DNA from: Chlorokybus atmophyticus
Taxonomy: Eukaryota > Streptophyta > Chlorokybophyceae > Chlorokybales > Chlorokybaceae
Length of the DNA stretch: 48,409 bases
Direction: 5' to 3'
NCBI GenBank assembly: GCA_009103225.1
Contig: RHPI01001037.1
Location: forward strand, 1,030,916-1,079,324
Part shown: positions 13,501-24,449 of the stretch, in pieces
Layout: each line of letters opens with the position of its first letter
Numbering within the stretch: the stretch's first letter is position 1
Position numbers and translations under genes: made by a program
The notes under the pieces: generated by a model
Databases searched by the model: none
Seen by the model: the letters and a program-made list of their open reading frames with translations, nothing else
Told to the model about the DNA's origin: nothing

Positions 13501-14070
13501 CTTCACATGTCCAAGATGTAATATCTTACAATGAAAAGGCTATCAGAATGCTATTTCAAAATGTTGAAATCCATGCAATATTATTATATACCAATGCTAC
13601 CAACCAAGCAGAGTTACAAGAATGGGTTTCAGAACAAAAGTTTCATGTGTTGACAACGGTAGCATTACATGCCAAAGTAAACTTACTAGGTGATTTTGAT
13701 CTCAACATTGGTGCAGCAAATGGAGCCATGGGTACCGTAATTAAACTACGCTTTTATAAATATCGTATTTGCTATTAAAATATCCTTGATGGATACTCAA
13801 AAGTCAATTGTTGTCACGAGGTCAACATGTAAAACCTACACTTATAAAGGTTTTTCCTATTATAAATCAACATCTCCATAACAATTAGCATACGCTATCA
13901 CCGGTCATAAGGTACAAGGTGCCACTATAAAAACACCAACAATCATTGACATAAAACATGCATTTGTTCCGAGGTTATGGCATGTTGTCTTATCATGTGT
14001 AACTAACCGCTCTTTGTTGTTGTAAACGGACATCTTGGTATGATACCAAGAGCAATTGACTTGCAACATA
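10540..14070 (+). pseudogene. Decayed Helitron Rep-helicase
   Basis: Helitrons move by rolling-circle replication using a fused HUH nuclease (Rep) and PIF1-type helicase. Fragments lie in order here. The N-terminal Helitron region (10540-11480) includes VEDALFPMLVSQG and TADELSQIKW...WRDAPIECARLFH. The HUH region is at 11494-11570 (RYETQHCGSLHAHVML), followed by KKQLHVCSP, CRYGFP and YVVKYTVKTEP. The helicase has GIPGSG at 12880, NIDKYSML at 13100, VGDHKQSP at 13220, ANGAMGTV at 13715 and AITGHKVQGAT at 13890. Breaks include a stop just after the HUH motif where Trp is expected, a frameshift near 11900-11930, loss of the Walker A Lys (GNS in place of GKS), Walker B DE changed to DK, and many later stops. 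It is not functional. The 5' TC and 3' CTRR ends were not found. A further fragment at 10243-10470 may belong to it. Confidence 0.85.
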
Positions 14071-14192
14071 TACCTTAGTAACAGGTAAGTAGTAGTAAAG
14101 AGTAAGTGAGGACGTCAAGATTAATCATTATGATGGCATGAATGTACGCATCAACATTGATTTGATTTTACAACAATAACATCAAATTGCAT

Positions 14193-15416
14193 ATGCAGAT
14201 GGCTACCTCTGATTTGCGTGCTGGTTCCAACCGCGTCAAGTCCCGGCATGAGGAAAGCAGAACCCCGGACGATAAGCGTCCTCGCGTGTGTACCAAGGAG
14301 CTGACAGGACCTTCAAAACTCCTTTTTGACGACAATGGCATACTTCCCGAAGAATTCGACGGACTGACATTTACCAAGGGCGAAGCGGATGCCTTTATCA
14401 AGGATGCAATGCGCATGAGCGATAAATTCAAGCAAGAACATAATGTCGGCATCACAACAGGTATTATTATACATTGTACATCACACATTACCTCAACTTT
14501 ATATACATGCATGATAGTTGATGACAAATTCCCCTCAGGCGGTTGTCGACACTTCCTCATGAAGATACTGGGTCATGATCTTCCCGCCAACACCAAGCGC
14601 ACCATAGCATTCGCAGCTTAGAATCAGGTCTTTATTGAGCTCAACCTCAAACTCAAGGAATCGGGCCTAAAGCCAATTCGCGCCAATCAAATGGTCAAGA
14701 TTGTGGTTGTGTACAAGGCATGCACCTTCAAAGAGGCCAAAATGCTTTCTAATGGTGAGGCTGCCGACTATTTAGATGCCATTTCTGAAGCCGACCCACA
14801 TTACAAGAAAACCAACACCACCACTTAAATGAGGTATGCAACAATTTCCTTTCAATATTATTATCCATAGCAATAACATTCACAGTGTATTTGGTCATAT
14901 GCTAATTGCTAATCCAATTAACTTGTAATAGGTGGCCGATGAGGTGCGTGGTTTACTTGACAAAAGCCGCATGAGCACTACTTTGGCTCTTCCTGCAACA
15001 CCCTTACTCAAAGCCACACGAAGCAACCGTGCCGGAAGCACAAAACCTTGAAGAGCACTCATGGCTTTATGGATTTCCTCCGACACATACATGAAGGCAA
15101 AGTGTGTCTAGGACAAACCAACAACCTGGTACGAAGGTTTCATGAGCATCGACGTCATCCACCATGCAAGATGTTAAAGGATTTGGATTCAACCCAACCT
15201 TTCACCAACCCAGTTGAGATGCGTTCATTGGGGTGGGCAACAATCATGGAGCTGCATATATTGAAGACTAAGTTTATTCGCAAGTATGACTCGCATGGGC
15301 CAATTGATTACAATATAGATCAAGGCAACCCATCCAAGTTTGGAGGGGGGGGGGGGGGGGANGTTAGCGTAAGAATCCCAATTTTGGTAGATGAAAGCGG
15401 TAACAGGCAGACTTAG
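14193..15416 (+). pseudogene. Decayed gene with C-terminal GIY-YIG nuclease domain
   Basis: Translation from the ATG at 14193 gives a basic N-terminus (DDKRPR) and a helical region I do not recognise. A probable 57-bp GT-AG intron is at 14461-14517 and another near 14836-14931. The 3' part, from about 15048, reads as a GIY-YIG domain. GKVCLGQTNNLVRRFHEH holds the Arg expected after the YIG strand, TIMELHILKTKF the catalytic Glu, and DYNIDQGNPS the conserved Asn. The GIY and YIG tripeptides themselves are degenerate (GFM and CLG). In-frame stops occur at 14619 and 14826, and the frame shifts near 15045. A poly-G tract with an N interrupts the end. The gene begins about 120 bases after the Helitron helicase remnant, in the same orientation, so it may be a second Helitron gene. 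It could also be an independent element. Confidence 0.55.
15345..15362. other. Second poly-G tract with undetermined base
   Basis: Sixteen G residues (15345-15360), then A and the N at 15362. As at 2605-2620, this probably marks an unresolved homopolymer. It falls inside the reading frame of the GIY-YIG remnant. Confidence 0.85.
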
Positions 15417-15692
15417 TAATAAGCGAACATGTTGTAAAAGTAGAAATATACATCATATTGTACTTATGCGGAGCATGCCAATAACACTTGACAATATGCA
15501 CAACTTAAAACAACTTGTATACATGCATCATTAAATGTATATACATATATCAAGGGTATATACGCAATGCATCACATTTGCTACAAGTATTTAAGCACTT
15601 ACATCTCACACAAATATGTCAAAGCTTAAGCCGTTATCAAACAAGTTGCATTGCTTACGGATGTATATAACCTAATAGATCAAATTGACACA

Positions 15693-15868
15693 CACCACGC
15701 CGTCGCCATGGCCATCGCCATTACCATCACCATCGCCATAATTTTTGCAATCGCCGTCGCCATCACCATTACAACCACCGTCGCCGTCGCCGTCGCCATA
15801 ATTTTTGCCATCGCCGTCGCCATCGCCGTCACTATCGCCGTCACCGTTGCTGCCGCGACACATGCCAT
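15693..15868. repeat. GCCATC/GCCGTC minisatellite
   Basis: Imperfect hexamer repeats in the same orientation and of the same kind as those at 9600-9890. Long frames of Ala, Val and Ile, or of Asp and Gly, arise on both strands because of the repeat and are not genes. A run of TATAG/TATATA follows at 15896-15942. From there to 16300 I see only AT-rich sequence. Confidence 0.85.
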
Positions 15869-16300
15869 CGCCATCATCATAAAACAAGTACAAATATATA
15901 TATAGTTATAGTTATAGTTATAGTTATATATATATATATATATCACTATAAACAATCTCAACAATAGCAAAACTACCTAAACAGTTGACTTGCAAAATTG
16001 CACAACCATTAAACTTGCAACCAGCAACACATTAAATCAAACAATCATCGAGCTGATCTCCATCAGCAAAAGTTACCACATTACACAGGAATAGCATTAC
16101 CAATGGTAAACATGTTAAAAATATACACCAAATGAATGGTTCAGCGACAATCAACTAACAGGAACTCCACCGTATTATTGATCATTGTAACCACTTCAAT
16201 ATTACATGTAGCAATACATGTTTAATCTGCAGAAACAACATGTAAGTGACAAGTTAACACGAATTTATATCAACAAACCACATCAACATTTGAAACACAC

Positions 16301-17941
16301 CTCAAGTTTGTCCTCTTTATTGCCATGACGTCGGGGAAGAGCACGAAGCTCTTGTGTCATCTTCAAGCACTGACCAACACTTTCCGAAGCAACAAAATCC
16401 ATAGCCATCTTGATACACGACTGATTAAACAACCTAAATAACACACAATCAAAAAGCCAACACCGCAAACTACACAACCAGCATTACCTTGAAGTTGCAT
16501 ACTTGGTGTAGACATCTTGCAGGGATGAAGATAGCGTCTCCATGATATTACACGATTTGCCACGGTACCACACCTGAGAGATGTACTCAATTTAGGAGTG
16601 TCCAACTGAAGACAACGACTGTATTCAACACAAATTTCATTTTGGCTTACCATACTGTCTGTGAAGATCTTGCAAATGCTCCACTTTAAGGAAAAAGCTT
16701 TGGTCATGGATAGGTATGACCACATGCAATATAATATCACGACAAAAGAAACGAATGCACAACTTGTGAGTTGAACTACACTGCTAACAAACCTTCTCAA
16801 GTCCATTGTGACCTTCCTGAAATTGTTGAAGATTCTCCACCACACATGTTCGCAACTTATTCACATCTTCGCGCCGAATCATGGTCCAAACTGCTCCTCC
16901 AACGTCCTTCTACGCAACAACCACATTCGATGCACAACACATGTATGCAAACACATATCGCCTCAACCCCAACCCCAGCCACTATGACATCAACACAAAT
17001 CACCTCTATTTGCCTTTTTGGTCTACGCAGCAACTGGGCAGCCGCTTTCGCATCACTCCCGCAAGAACCACAAGTGAACAGTATCACATTAACCTATCAA
17101 CCAAATTGTGCACAACACACTTGATATACCAACAACAACCATGTTATCAAGAAAAAATATACGCTTACTGCATCTGATAAATCCATACAAAGATGGGTAA
17201 CGGAATTTCATTTCCAACCTCCAACTCTTCCTTGCACCCGTAAGCTATATGGAATTTGGGACCAAAATTAGCAGGTATTTGATCCTGAAAATAAATAACA
17301 TGTTAATCGCAAGTTCAAGGCAAGTACACAAACGTGCAATTCACCAGACCGTACCGAAGGTACACAATTGGCTAAGTTGAAGTCACCCTTGCTAGGGTGG
17401 GTATACTCTTCGAAAGGCAACATACTGATGAAATCAACAAATTGCTCCGGCAACACATCCTTAAAACAAGCCTGATAACTTATTGAATCAACACTTGTTA
17501 ACAATTGCAATTGATAGCAATTACATGCATAACACTAGCACATCACCTCAGCTGATCAATCCTTCATTTTAAGGAACCTACGAACATCTTCCTCTCCAAC
17601 CCAACACCCGTTAGCGAAACCGTGAAAAAACCGGAAAGTGGGCACCATAATTGTGGAAATATGCACCACAACCCGATTAGATTAAGATCCATGTGCTCCC
17701 TTCATAGTGCATTTTCATTGATATACACATGCAAGGAGCCACATGGAGTTACCTCATTAAACCCATCACAACCCAAAACAGTAACAGTAGAAGAGATGCG
17801 CACAATGTCCCGGGACAAGTTGCTTGCACTCCATCTGTCACGATTACTCACAACACCTTTAATCACCTTAGGTTCCCCCCGTCGCCAATGAAATTGAAAA
17901 TGCTGCAACCCAAATTTACCTGCACATCTACATGAGTACAC
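16301..17941 (-). pseudogene. Decayed KDM3/JMJ25-type JmjC histone demethylase
   Basis: KDM3 enzymes are Fe(II)/2-oxoglutarate H3K9 demethylases. Exons in minus-strand order carry FQFHWRRGEPKVIKGV (17919-17753), FFHGFANG...RRFLKMKD (about 17640-17545), LPFEEYTHPSKGDFNLA (about 17480-17350), FGPKFHIAYGCKEEL then THLCMDLSDA (about 17280-17169), VNVILFT (17093-17004), IPIHDQSFFLKVEHLQDLH (about 16725-16660), GDAIFIPARCLHQVCN (about 16560-16500) and NQSCIKMAMDFVASESV (about 16425-16301). This is the family order, with introns retained, so it is not a processed copy. Disabling changes are a stop replacing Trp in the KDW motif, a one-base frameshift before the iron site, Cys in place of the first iron-binding His (CMD for HxD), and a stop in the FEQ position. 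GCPHQVRN has become RCLHQVCN. Weak fragments up to 18.6 kb may be its N-terminal zinc region. Confidence 0.8.
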
Positions 17942-18325
17942 CCACTACACAAGCACACAAGAATTGACAGAACTTACATTTGCTCAGCTGCTTCATAGTA
18001 GGTTGCCAGACATTGAATTCCTATGCAAGATAAACATGGCAATAATGGACACACCTTATTTTAAACTGTAAACGGGAGAACACATAAAACTACATGACAC
18101 AGTACCTCAGATGTCTCGTATAGTCCTTGTACACAGGAGAAACAGCAGCGTGGTAATAATTGCAATAAACAACAATACCTCTGTGGAAAACCCCATAAGA
18201 ACAATCGATAGAAAAGAGCACGCTATAGCAGACAATAAAAAACCCACCGATGCATAGAGCGGAACTTGGTATCCCGTTTTTAAACACAAAAAGCACAGGA
18301 CTGCAAAGCACAAGACATCGTCATA

Positions 18326-18354
18326 TGCAAGAGACAATACTATTGTCTCTTGCA
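18326..18354. repeat. Perfect short inverted repeat, 14-bp arms
   Basis: Arms 18326-18339 and 18341-18354 are perfect reverse complements around one base. It is the same style of hairpin as at 731-769 and 1426-1460. Confidence 0.8.
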
Positions 18355-19446
18355 CATGTATGATACAAATCTTACAACACAAAACACAAAACACCAAACT
18401 GTTCGGGCCTCTTCAGAGACCTCATTGCCAGCTCGCATTTGCATCAAGCAACGTATCGTGGAGTAATTGAAGCTGAACACACGCTGTATGCATACGGTAC
18501 CAACATGGGCACCATTCTTGCACTGTGGACTCTCATGTGGAAAGCTCCACAAATCATTGCGCACATAAATCGTAACTAATACACAAAGTGCAAGTGCCAT
18601 GCACGTCTTGAATACTGCCACGGCATCGGTGGCTACAAAAGGTACGTTAGCAACAACTCGTACTCATACTGATACCTAGCACGCAAATAACATTTACCAG
18701 AACAGATGTTGCCTCAGAATGACTGCTCACTCTGAGTTGAGTCAACTAGTGCACCTCTGCATGTAACAATTAACAAATCAGTCCACGTCACTTGCCCATA
18801 CTCAAGCAAATACATGAACTTACTTAAGGCCATGGCAGCCAGCTAAACTTTCAGAATGGATAGTACAACCGTACATATATGTTGCAAAATGTAATCCGCA
18901 ACACATGCCGCACCAATGCTGCCGAACTTGCAACTAACAGGACTATGACTATTCACCTGCCACTGACATTCATCACGCCATTACACATACAAGCTAGCAA
19001 AGTCCAACTCATCGCCCAACCTTCCGTTGTAGACGATATAGTACATTATCTCAATTTACATCTGGAGGACGCTTCCCCGTTTTTGGGCGGCGGCGCACCT
19101 GTGGGCACGGAAACGGATGGACTGGCTTCAAGTTCACCTACACAAGCCAATATAATTCATCAGCATCAACAAGAAATAGCACATGTACTACCCAATAGAT
19201 GGAGACGCAACAATATCGTCAACAAGGAAAACTCCAACAATGCCATCCTCATCTGCATCACTATACTATCAGCACACTCCACCGACACACAACATCCACC
19301 ATCAATATCAACCTGCTATGCCACCATCAACAACCACTTGCGCTGACAATGAAGTCCCAACAACTAGCATTGCACCTGCCACTAACCAAACATAAAATGA
19401 CACACCTACAAAAAACCAACAACTACTCAAAACACAACAAACCTAT

Positions 19447-20495
19447 CAGCAGCATGAGAAGTCACTGCCACAGACTTTGCCACTGCATGAACCCCAGCAG
19501 AAGCCGCGCTCACAAGAGCCTCGAATGGTTCAGGTGCAAGCAAAGAAACTGTACCAACACCAACACACACACCTCATCACAGCAAAGAATACCTTCAGCT
19601 ACAACCACTACCTTGCAAGGCAGGAAACGAAGCTGCAAGTTGCCGTGTGGTAGATAACAATGCAGCAACCACAACAGCAATTTCATCCAATTGCACCTGC
19701 AATTGTCACACCTACAAGAAACTAGCATAAACACATTGCAAAGGCCGGACGTAGAAAGCCTATTAAACATACCTGAGTCTGCAATGGAACCAACCCACTC
19801 GCATTGCTACAACCACAACCCGCCACCGCCACCAAAGGATTTGCTGGCACCCACACTTACATGCCAAAGCAATATAGATTTACAGTGCAAAGAATGACCG
19901 AAACAAATGCAAACAAGTACCTGGCCCATGGCTACTAAGAGCAGCTGCCACGGGGCCACCCGAATCAACCACAGGAGCAGCTCCACGCACATGGCCACGC
20001 TTGCCACAAACCTACATCTACACCATCACTCCAACAACTAGCACAACCAACCAACTACAACCTACCTCCAGGTACTCATCAAATGCTGTCTGAGCTCGTG
20101 CCTAAGTACCCCGACACTGCACGACACACAAAAAGCAAATGTACACACTTAGTTATGCATGTGACATGTATTGAACTTACGAAGTCCGATTGATGCTTAA
20201 TTGCTGATCGTTGCAACACAGTTGCATGTGGAAGTCGATCCCCCTTTAAAAAGACCATAAACACATAATGAAAACACAACCAAAAGAGAAAATAGTAAGT
20301 CAATTAACTTACTTGAATTGCACGTGAGAGCTGCTTCGCAAGCTCATCAAGCTCATCAACAAGTTCCTCTTCGCCCACATTTTGACTAATTTGAAAGTAG
20401 CGGCACCACCGAATCCAAATGCACCCGGATTTGGGGCCAGTTACCCTTGCCATTGCTGAGACCAAAATGACAACCCCATTCTTGATTGGCCATTG
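19447..20495 (-). pseudogene. Unrecognised multi-exon gene remnant
   Basis: Minus-strand exons bounded by good splice signals can be read at 20495-20313 (61 codons, including PKSGCIWIRWCRYFQ and an acidic EEELVDELDELAKQL helix), 20243-20181 (21 codons), 20116-20066 (17 codons with one in-frame TAG), and from 20011 (CGKRGHVRGAAP). Two further coding-like pieces lie at about 19700-19617 and 19552-19447. The first three are all phase 0. I recognise no domain. It could be the 5' part of the decayed KDM3-like gene downstream or a separate transposon gene. The TAG is consistent with CAG to TAG decay. Confidence 0.35.
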
Positions 20496-20499
20496 CTGC

Positions 20500-21650
20500 A
20501 AAAGAACAAAAAAAAGATCAACCAACGCAACTTACACATTAACCACAATTACGTTGACAACAACGCCAGCAAACAACAATACAAACAACTACTCCATCTA
20601 ACAGCAAAAATGCAAATATATGAACATACTCCCACAAGCACATCCATGCTACACATGCAAGAAGTTACCACACATATCCACAACCACCGCACACATATCC
20701 ACAAGCATTTAAAATGTACATATGCTTACTTGGCAATAACAACTGCCGCCTGCTCCTTGCGCTGCTCTTACGCCGCTACCTAGCGCACGACTTGTGACAA
20801 ACACCATCTAACATACACCTTCACCAACGCCCACATGCACCGCCGCCGTTAACGCCGCTGCACAACGCCACCCACAAGCCCGACACAGAGCACAACCCCA
20901 AAGCCGACAACGCTGCCTACGAAACCCAAACCCTAAAACACAACTGCCGCAGGCTACGTGGTAGGCCAGTAACGGTGCTATGCTAAGTACGCGGACGTGG
21001 GTTATCATACGCAACTGAGACACACTCAGTTACTCACAATCATCCCGAGTTACACCATTAGTGGCATGCATAGTGTGACACGCATAAGACCAGCATTCAC
21101 AGCATAAAAGGTCTTATATTACCCTTTTATGTCACACACCACACATGTTATACTAGGGACCCTACTTATATAAGCAGGTAGGCACTTTAGCTGCCAAAGC
21201 GCAGTCAAAAAGTGGATATGATAACAAGCTAAGACTGCCACTTATATATTCCGCGAACTGATTTTAAGCTAGTCACAAATGCCTGCGTAAGTGCATGCTT
21301 AACTGCAGCTAAGCATTTTAACAAGCGTTTATTTGCCGCAACATTATTACCTTCTATTGGGGTCAGTCAGTTACAGCATATATATACACCGCAGAAAACT
21401 GGTCTTTCCCGGTAAATAACACATTAACTGATACTGCTGTGACGTGTACACAAAACAAAAAGTACGGTGGGTACTCAGTCGCATGAGTACGCCGCGACAT
21501 ACCACAGCTAACGCGCACGAATGCGCACAACAAGTGCGACAATACGCCCCTAACCCTAAATCACGACTGCCGCGCACAAACACGCATGAACGTCTAAACC
21601 AAAATACTTAGGAATGCCGTTCAGCCTCCATCTTAGTTCAAATTTGAGCC
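20500..21650. other. Noncoding stretch left of the Harbinger element
   Basis: No gene recognised. Sequence around 20760-21000 and 21470-21590 is GC-richer and cytosine-biased but has no domain-bearing frame. The CCCTAA strings near 20930 and 21550 are isolated and do not form a telomere-like array. Confidence 0.5.
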
Positions 21651-21653
21651 TGA

Positions 21654-21775
21654 GAGCCATCACGGACCAAGGTTTTTGGGCCCGAGTTTTAGGGCGGCCC
21701 TAAAACCAGGTTCTAGGCCCTAAAACTGTTCGAGCCCTAAAACGCAAGCGGCCCGAAAGTTTTAGGGCCAGAATG
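21654..21775 (+). repeat. Left terminal inverted repeat and subterminal TTTTAGGGC motifs
   Basis: The first 42 bases match the right end (26889-26930, reverse complement). Several GCCCTAAAA/TTTTAGGGC copies follow to 21775 in both orientations, as expected of subterminal protein-binding sites. Confidence 0.85.
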
Positions 21776-22154
21776 CTACAATCGGCGGGAAGCGACGTCT
21801 CCTGAGCGCATCCCCGCCAACCGCTGGTCAACACGTGTCCAGACTGTGACGGCGGCGGGGTGGGCGGCGGTGGCGGCGGGGCGGGCGGCGGCGGCGGTGG
21901 TTGTGGCGCCGGGGTTTATTGTGCTATCGAGTGTGATATCAGGGGTTGATTCGCTAGACCCTCCCTGCCATTGGTCACCAACGGCGCCCCTGGCTGACTC
22001 TGACAACAAGTGAGGGTGACAGCCCGCACAGGGGAGCAACATGCCGCAGGTGTGTTGTGATGATGATTGTGGTGGTAGTGATGCTAAGTGTGTGTGTTCT
22101 TGCAGCTTGCTTGCACACGTCTTGTTAATGTGGACACGTTTTTGCAAACAACTG

Positions 22155-22690
22155 TGCAAGCCCGCACTCTGCCAGCAGCAGACTGCGGGCTTGCAAAGTT
22201 GACTTTTGCAAGCACGCACTCTGCTGCTGGTGGAGTGCGTGCTTGCACAAGGCTTGTCAATGTTGACGTCACTGTGTGTGCAACTGAGCAGGCTTGTCAC
22301 TGTCGTGTTTTTTACCACAACTGTGACATGTGCAAGCACGCACTTTGCCTCTGTGAGAGTGCGTGCTTGCACATGTCTTGTCAGAGTGGACGTGTTGGTG
22401 TGTGCAACTTGTGCATTACTGTCGTCTTTTTGATTGCAACTGTGCAAGCCCGCACTCTACTACTGGCAGAGTGCGGGCTTGCACGAGTCTCATCACTGAG
22501 TGGTGGACGTGTTCGTGTGTGCAACTGTGCAGGCTTGTGCATGTCTTGTCAATGTTGAAGCGAGTGTACTGTCACATGTGCAAGCCCGCACTCTCATAGT
22601 AACAGAGTGCGGGCTTGCACATGTCATGTCAATGTTGACGTGTTGGTGTGTGCAACTGTGTAAGGGCGCACTCTGCTACTGTCTCAAGCG
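22155..22690. repeat. Tandem array of hairpins, about 115-130 bp period
   Basis: At least five hairpins share the arm core TGCAAGC(A/C)CGCACTC. They are 22155-22170/22180-22195 (one mismatch), 22207-22221/22233-22247 (15 bp perfect), 22326-22344/22358-22376 (19 bp perfect), 22442-22458/22468-22484 (17 bp perfect) and 22574-22594/22604-22624 (21 bp perfect). A sixth degraded copy is near 22660-22690. Spacer sequence is also shared (GTCAATGTTGACGTGTTGGTGTGTGCAACTGTG). Arms alternate between CACGC and CCCGC versions, with both arms changing together. The array lies between the left terminal repeat and the transposase coding sequence, perhaps in a first intron. Confidence 0.9.
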
Positions 22691-22749
22691 TGCTTGTGAG
22701 CAGTTGTGCATAATGTTGAATGTGGTATTAACTTCGGCGTCCATTGCAG

Positions 22750-24379
22750 AGAGGGAGACAAGTGTCGAGAGATGATGCAACCCTCCTGGCCCTTCTAGTG
22801 GTTGTCTTCGTGCACCTTGCGCGGCAATGGCAGCAACGACAACGCCGTAGGTTACAATTGCTGCACCATTCAAGGCAGCACCTGTGGTTGTATATACGTT
22901 CACGCAGAGGGCGGTTGTTGTTGCTAGACAGGGCAAGGCAAACACTGTTTCGGCCAAGGCCGGCTAGATATGTGAGAGAACAGACTTGGTTTAAGGCGTT
23001 TATGGCAGGCAGTTGGCCAGACCAGTTCTGGCTTCATCACTGCGTATGTGTCGTGCAAGTTTCTTGCGGTTGTGTGACTTGCTCGAGCCCATCAGACGGT
23101 CAGATACTTCAGCAGACAACACAGTCCCTTTAGAGATGAGAGTTATAATAGGGTTGCATCGGCTGGCACATGGCAGTGACTACCACACTCTATCATTGAC
23201 GTACGCGGTTGGTGTACAAACAGTCGCAGATATTGTAAAGGAGATATTTGCGTACCTCAGATCCTTGGGCAGGCTGTTTATACAATGGCCTACTGGAGAC
23301 AGGTTGGCCCGCGTCATGACTCAGTTTCAGTTGCCAAAGGGCATGATCGGGTGCTGCGGAGCCATTAATGGCAGTCACATACCTATTTGTAAAACACGCA
23401 ACGAGCAATGCGCGGAGTACTACAACCGGAAGGGTCATTACAGTGTCGTCATACAGGTTGACACGCTTGACTCCCATATGTTCACATCCGTTTTAATTTA
23501 ACAAGAATGTGCTCAACAGGCTGTCTGCGATCTGACTGCACGCTTTCACGACTTGCAACTTGGCTTCCCTGCTTCTGTGCATGACGCACGTGTGTTTCGC
23601 CGCTCATCCCTGTGGGGAAGAATTAATGGTGGAGAGATCTTGAGACATCCCATCATGACGTTACCCGTGGGTGAGTACTATTGGTATTCATGTTGTCACA
23701 TGGCCAGGATTAACTATTGCCCTGCATGGTAGGTGATGAGATCCACCCATACCTGCTTGGAGATTCTGGCTACCCAGCATCGCAGCACTTGGTAGTTCCA
23801 TATCCCGATCCCCGCAACGACTCACGCATGCCCCAATTCAAACGTGATTTCAACTTCAGGCATTCAAGTGCACGTATCATCATTAAGCACGTATTCGGTA
23901 AGCTTCCAAGATGCGTTGTGAGAACGTCACATGCGCACGCATTCGAGACAATGCGCACGCACTCGAGGCAATGCGCACACGCGCGAGGGCTGCGGCAGCA
24001 CTCGCACGTGTGCGCATGCAAGGCTTAGATGAAGCACATTGATGCATAATAAACATGATGTGCAGGGGTGTTGAAGACACGTTGGCGTATACTCATGGTG
24101 CCACAAGGCGCTGCGCTGAACTTACGACGCGACACCATCATCTCGGCTGTAGTGCTTCACAATTTCCTGCTAGACTGCGCTGAGGAGGACCCAGAGATCT
24201 TACTGCAGGCACGACAACCTGAGCATCTGAGCGAAGATAACATACGACCTGAAGACCAAAGCCTATGGCCCAGCAACAATGCCAACTACGTACGCGACTT
24301 GCTTGCTGAAACCCAAGAGGTTGAGTCAATGTCAGCTAGCTTTGGTTCAGCAGGAAGCACTTGGTTGTACTTGTCATGA
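22750..24379 (+). pseudogene. PIF/Harbinger DDE transposase, inactivated
   Basis: The protein cuts and joins transposon DNA. The N-terminus has the usual basic region (QWQQRQRRRLQ) and REQTWFKAFMAGSWPDQFW, then RMCRASFLRLCDLLEP in another frame, which puts a frameshift near 23031-23040. Three introns splice cleanly: 23457-23519, 23671-23732 and 23898-24065. The joined exons read GHYSVVIQ|AVCDLTARFHD, MTLPVG|DEIHPYLLGDSGYP and IIIKHVFG|VLKTRWRIL. Catalytic positions: the first Asp is Asn (GAINGSHIPI, family GxIDGTHI), the second is present (SVHDARVF), and the Glu is Lys (ARIIIKHVFG, family ARxxxExxFG). The first coding exon probably starts after an acceptor at 22749, and its true start is not visible. 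The change of two triad residues means no activity. Confidence 0.85.
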
Positions 24380-24449
24380 TGCTCACGTCTACAAAGAGAG
24401 CCACAAGCTCAGGTTGCACACACATGTGTGACAATAAAACAATCGAAAT

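Noticed and set aside
15651-15970. Frames of Ala/Val/Ile and Asp/Gly
   Set aside because: They are direct translations of the GCCATC minisatellite on the two strands.
21776-22558. Long open frames on both strands (up to 223 codons) across the hairpin array
   Set aside because: They cross tandem hairpins and low-complexity GC repeats, are Cys- and His-rich by repeat periodicity, and have no domain.
22155-22690. CRISPR-like array
   Set aside because: Units are palindromes with repeated, not unique, spacers, and the context is a eukaryotic transposon.
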